This document shows, piece by piece, positions 5,813-7,607 of a stretch of DNA of 7,607 bases. The DNA lies in contig JAEWFE010000170.1 in NCBI GenBank assembly GCA_023389005.1, positions 1-7,607 on the forward strand, in the 5' to 3' direction. Numbering within the stretch: the first letter of the stretch is position 1; each line of letters begins with the position of its first letter. The position numbers and the translations under genes are program-made. Source of the stretch: Bacillota bacterium. GTDB lineage: Bacteria; Bacillota; Bacilli; Lactobacillales; Enterococcaceae. The notes beneath the pieces were generated by a model that made no database searches, was not told the origin of the DNA, and worked only from the letters and a program-made list of their open reading frames with translations.

Positions 5813-6406
5813 TTGAACGAGGTTTATCTCTTTATTAACCCTCTGGAATCTTCTTTGGCGCAATTAATGCCCTATTTTACTTATTTTCGCCAAATATATC
5901 ACGAAAATGCTCGGTTACAAGTGGTTCCATTGGTTAATTTACAGATAGTGCGTGATTATTTACGCGTTCATCAATTACCTTTACATCTTGAACAGCAAAA
6001 TACCACTTTCCAAGAGGCGTATCAGTTAGCTTTAGATTTTAAAGCGGCACAACTTCAAGGAAAGAAATATGCACGTCAATTTTTATGTCAAATGCAAAGA
6101 TGTATGGAAGATGGCTATTCTTTTGCGTTGGCTGATCAAGTTTTTCGTGAATTGTCAGCGGATTTTGAGATGTTTGCTGAAGATCGTCAGTCGGACTTAT
6201 GTAAGCAGCTTTTCTTACAAGATCAACAACTAGCCTGTGAGATGAAAGTAAAAACGGTTGATACACTGACTTGGTTTAATTATCAATACGATCAAAAATA
6301 TGGCTATCTGATTGAAGGCTTGGATAATATCAAACGTCTACCAGAATTTATCCAACCTGAAACAAGTGGCAAAATTTCTTATTTAGATTGGCGCGCCTAT
6401 AAATAA
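5813..6406 (+). CDS. spxH: SpxH/YjbH-like DsbA-family protein, ClpXP adaptor for Spx, without CxxC
   Basis: YjbH (SpxH) has a thioredoxin/DsbA-like fold and presents Spx to ClpXP for degradation. The 197-residue product begins with a beta strand, EVYLFINPLESS, which aligns with the FIDPLCPEC strand-and-motif of B. subtilis YjbH. Both motif cysteines are replaced (E12, L15), and the His/Cys-rich N-terminal extension is absent; length is well under the B. subtilis protein (about 300). The helical insertion (about 60-145) holds the only cysteines (92, 97, 130, 142). The TTG at 5813 is chosen, 8 nt after GGAGG (5800-5804); a TTG at 5798 would place the ribosome binding site inside the gene. It lies 80 nt after yjbK with no convincing own promoter and ends at a strong terminator. 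Identity rests on the strand motif plus synteny with spx, mecA and yjbK; the adaptor role is inferred. Confidence 0.75.
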   Translation: MNEVYLFINPLESSLAQLMPYFTYFRQIYHENARLQVVPLVNLQIVRDYLRVHQLPLHLEQQNTTFQEAYQLALDFKAAQLQGKKYARQFLCQMQRCMEDGYSFALADQVFRELSADFEMFAEDRQSDLCKQLFLQDQQLACEMKVKTVDTLTWFNYQYDQKYGYLIEGLDNIKRLPEFIQPETSGKISYLDWRAYK

Positions 6407-6444
6407 AAAAGATGCACAAACCTAAAAGCTGTGCATCTTTTTTT
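6405..6444. terminator. Bidirectional terminator between spxH and mecA
   Basis: GATGCACA (6411-6418) pairs with TGTGCATC (6430-6437). The stem is extended by A6 (6405-6410) against T6 (6438-6443), with an 11-nt loop. Plus-strand transcripts end in seven T (6438-6444); minus-strand transcripts read six T from 6410-6405. It overlaps the spxH stop codon and serves the two convergent genes. Confidence 0.9.
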
Positions 6445-6483
6445 ATTCGCGTTTCATGGCTTCAAACCACCTAAATCATCCAT

Positions 6484-7281
6484 TTAAGTGTTGAAGATTC
6501 GTTTGATTTGTGTAATCGCGTGGTCATCCATTATCACATGACCATGTTCTTGTAAAACGTCTTGTGTCAATGGGGTTAATACGCCAAATTCTCTGAAAAC
6601 CGCATTTTTAGTATCGATAAATTCGCGGTCTGAGTATTCATCGGTATAATTAATAACCAGAGCATAAAAGCCACCCAGTTGATAGATACTTGAATTATAT
6701 CCTACTGCATTCACCTTGCTTGACACTTCGATAATATCTTCAAAATCCTCAAATATAAAGACATACTGCAACTTCTTCGCTTTTTTATTTGGCGCAGATG
6801 TTGGTAAATGTTTTGGTGTTGCTTGATTATCTTCTGTAGATGGCTGATTCATCTTGCCACCAGTGACTTGATTCATCCAATCTAAAAAGCGTGGCATTCC
6901 TTCTAATTGTTCATTTAAATGCGCAGTCTTTTCATCTACTTCAAAGATTTCATCGTCATCATCCACGTCTTCCATTTCAAAATCATTCGCTTGTTGTAAA
7001 TCGAATTCTTGTAAAAACGGTAGCTCGGAAAATTTTTCCATTGTCATATTTTTGGAGATGTACAAGTCCAACCCGTCCCCTTTAGGAACCACTTGGAATG
7101 TGACAGCCTCACTACCTCTGAATTGATTATCGACGTCAACTTCTTCAAGTATGGAATAAAAGAAATTTTCAATCTCTTTATGTCCACCTAGAAGATCGAC
7201 AAAAGTAAAGCCACGTTCGGCTAAATCTTCGCTACGAATGTAAACGCGAACCGTATCATCATTAATATGTTCTACTTCCAT
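6484..7281 (-). CDS. mecA: Adaptor protein MecA
   Basis: MecA brings substrates (ComK and others in B. subtilis) to the ClpC unfoldase and is needed to assemble it. The 265-residue protein has the N-terminal substrate-binding domain (about 1-80: MEVEHINDDTVRVYI, then EDLAERG, GGHKEIENFFYSILEEVDVD). An acidic, low-complexity linker covers about 95-170, with DVDDDDE at 105-111. The C-terminal ClpC-binding domain is about 170-265 (LQYVFIFEDFEDII, GGFYALVI, FREFG). The ATG at 7281 is preferred: AGAGAGGTG (about 7298-7290) precedes it, and the longer in-frame start at 7302 would swallow that ribosome binding site. In B. subtilis and Listeria mecA is followed by coiA and pepF; here it stops at a terminator facing spxH. 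Confidence 0.95.
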   Translation of the reverse strand: MEVEHINDDTVRVYIRSEDLAERGFTFVDLLGGHKEIENFFYSILEEVDVDNQFRGSEAVTFQVVPKGDGLDLYISKNMTMEKFSELPFLQEFDLQQANDFEMEDVDDDDEIFEVDEKTAHLNEQLEGMPRFLDWMNQVTGGKMNQPSTEDNQATPKHLPTSAPNKKAKKLQYVFIFEDFEDIIEVSSKVNAVGYNSSIYQLGGFYALVINYTDEYSDREFIDTKNAVFREFGVLTPLTQDVLQEHGHVIMDDHAITQIKRIFNT

Positions 7282-7310
7282 GTCGTTTACACCTCTCTTC
7301 ATCTAACTAT

Positions 7311-7338
7311 ATTTTAACGTATGTACACAAAAAGTAAA
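7311..7338 (-). promoter_or_regulatory. Probable mecA promoter
   Basis: Minus strand: -35 TTTACT (7338-7333), 16-bp spacer, -10 TAAAAT (7316-7311), each a partial match. The transcript would start around 7304, just ahead of the AGAGAGGTG ribosome binding site. A second candidate with a perfect TTGACA (7435-7430) and GATATT 18 bp on lies inside the spx terminator and is weaker in context. Confidence 0.55.
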
Positions 7339-7358
7339 GAAAAATATCTTCACTTCTC

Positions 7359-7394
7359 CCGTCAATCCAAGGGAAACAAACCTTGATTTGACGG
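7359..7394. repeat. Imperfect 14-bp inverted repeat between spx terminator and mecA promoter
   Basis: Positions 7359-7372 (CCGTCAATCCAAGG) and 7381-7394 (CCTTGATTTGACGG) are complementary in 12 of 14 positions around an 8-nt loop. No T tract follows on either strand, so it is not itself a classic terminator. It could be a 3' stabilising hairpin for the spx mRNA, an operator, or part of an alternative-pairing switch with 7431-7438. Confidence 0.55.
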
Positions 7395-7395
7395 T

Positions 7396-7448
7396 AAAAA
7401 AATCGAATATCCAGACTGATTACGAAAACTGTCAAATCTGAATATCCG
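7396..7448 (-). terminator. Rho-independent terminator after spx
   Basis: On the minus strand CGGATATTCAGA (7448-7437) pairs with TCTGGATATTCG (7415-7404) over 12 positions, two of them G-U. One A and a run of seven T (7402-7396) follow. The loop is long (21 nt) but can pair partly within itself. It starts about 40 nt after the spx stop. Confidence 0.8.
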
Positions 7449-7490
7449 TTTCTTTGTATCATTGTTGCTGACTGTATCGTCTAAAATGGT

Positions 7491-7607
7491 TTATAAACCT
7501 GCCATCAATTGAGCTTGTCTTAACTCTAATTGACGGATATCGCGTGGCAAGAAGCGTCTGATTTCATCTTCATTAAATCCAACTTGCAATCTCTTTTCGT
7601 CAATCAT
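7491..7607 (-). CDS. spx: Transcriptional regulator Spx, C-terminal 38 residues (cut by window edge)
   Basis: Spx binds the alpha subunit C-terminal domain of RNA polymerase and redirects transcription during disulfide stress; it is an ArsC-like protein. The visible tail, MIDEKRLQVG followed by NEDEIRRFLPR and ending AQLMAGL, matches the end of B. subtilis Spx (IIDEKRLQVG, NEDEIRRFLPR, AQRLAN) almost residue for residue up to the last helix. The redox CxxC at the N-terminus lies beyond the window. In B. subtilis the extreme C-terminus is needed for ClpXP recognition; here it ends AGL instead of LAN. The first visible codon, ATG, corresponds to an internal Ile, so it is not the start. The gene has its own terminator and precedes mecA in the same direction, the usual order in Bacillales and Lactobacillales. 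Confidence 0.92.
   Translation of the reverse strand: MIDEKRLQVGFNEDEIRRFLPRDIRQLELRQAQLMAGL

Noticed and set aside
5623..5838. 71-codon open frame on the plus strand overlapping the end of yjbK
   Set aside because: Out-of-frame with yjbK, no ribosome binding site, and runs into the spxH start region.
6039..6266. 75-codon open frame on the minus strand
   Set aside because: Antisense to spxH with no independent support.
6445..6486. Micro-frames just after mecA on the minus strand, including a four-codon frame behind AGGTGG, considered as a coiA remnant
   Set aside because: Too short to assign; no recognisable CoiA or PepF residues.
6891..7085. 64-codon open frame on the plus strand
   Set aside because: Antisense to the acidic linker region of mecA.
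1..7607. CRISPR array, tRNA or rRNA gene, insertion sequence or integrase
   Set aside because: No regularly spaced repeats, cloverleaf or rRNA-like sequence, or transposase/integrase reading frame was seen on either strand.

Overview
The window looks like a chromosomal segment of a low-GC Gram-positive bacterium of the order Lactobacillales. An enterococcus or a close relative such as Vagococcus fits best. This is inferred from gene content, protein style (MecA, Spx tail, RelQ), strong GGAGG-type ribosome binding sites and TTG/GTG starts; no species-level marker is present. Most of it is a conserved core locus matching the Bacillus subtilis yjb region (spx, mecA, yjbH, yjbK, yjbM, yjbN, yjbO) with mgtE added. 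The left end carries a small accessory module.

Layout from left to right. Positions 1-860 hold an AbiE-type toxin-antitoxin operon on the minus strand: antitoxin/repressor abiEi (221-805) and the first 73 codons of toxin abiEii, cut by the window edge. A consensus-like promoter here is embedded in a perfect 13-bp inverted repeat, the likely autoregulatory operator. Positions 861-1041 are AT-rich with no gene that I can support. A minus-strand terminator (1042-1077) closes the operon relQ > nadK > yjbO/rluD-like > mgtE, which reads leftward from a promoter near 5032-5060. On the other side of a compact divergent promoter region, yjbK (CYTH domain) and spxH (yjbH-like) read rightward to a bidirectional terminator (6405-6444). 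mecA and the last 38 codons of spx read leftward from the right edge, separated by the spx terminator and an extra inverted repeat.

How the genes work together. Spx, MecA and SpxH belong to one stress and proteolysis circuit: Spx is a thiol-stress RNA-polymerase regulator, SpxH is the adaptor that delivers Spx to ClpXP, and MecA is a ClpC adaptor. RelQ makes (p)ppGpp, NadK makes NADP, the RluA-family enzyme modifies RNA, and MgtE imports magnesium, so the leftward operon mixes nucleotide signalling, cofactor supply, RNA modification and ion homeostasis. The abiE pair is most likely an acquired phage-defence or maintenance module placed beside this core block.

The most noteworthy observations are: the complete promoter/operator architecture of the abiE operon; a second inverted repeat just upstream of mgtE with the same outer arms (TTTCGTG...CACGAAA) and exactly the same 36-bp span; an SpxH homologue that has lost the CxxC motif; absence of coiA and pepF between mecA and spxH; and several start codons (mgtE, nadK, relQ, yjbK, spxH, mecA) that should be moved downstream of the longest open frame because of ribosome-binding-site position.
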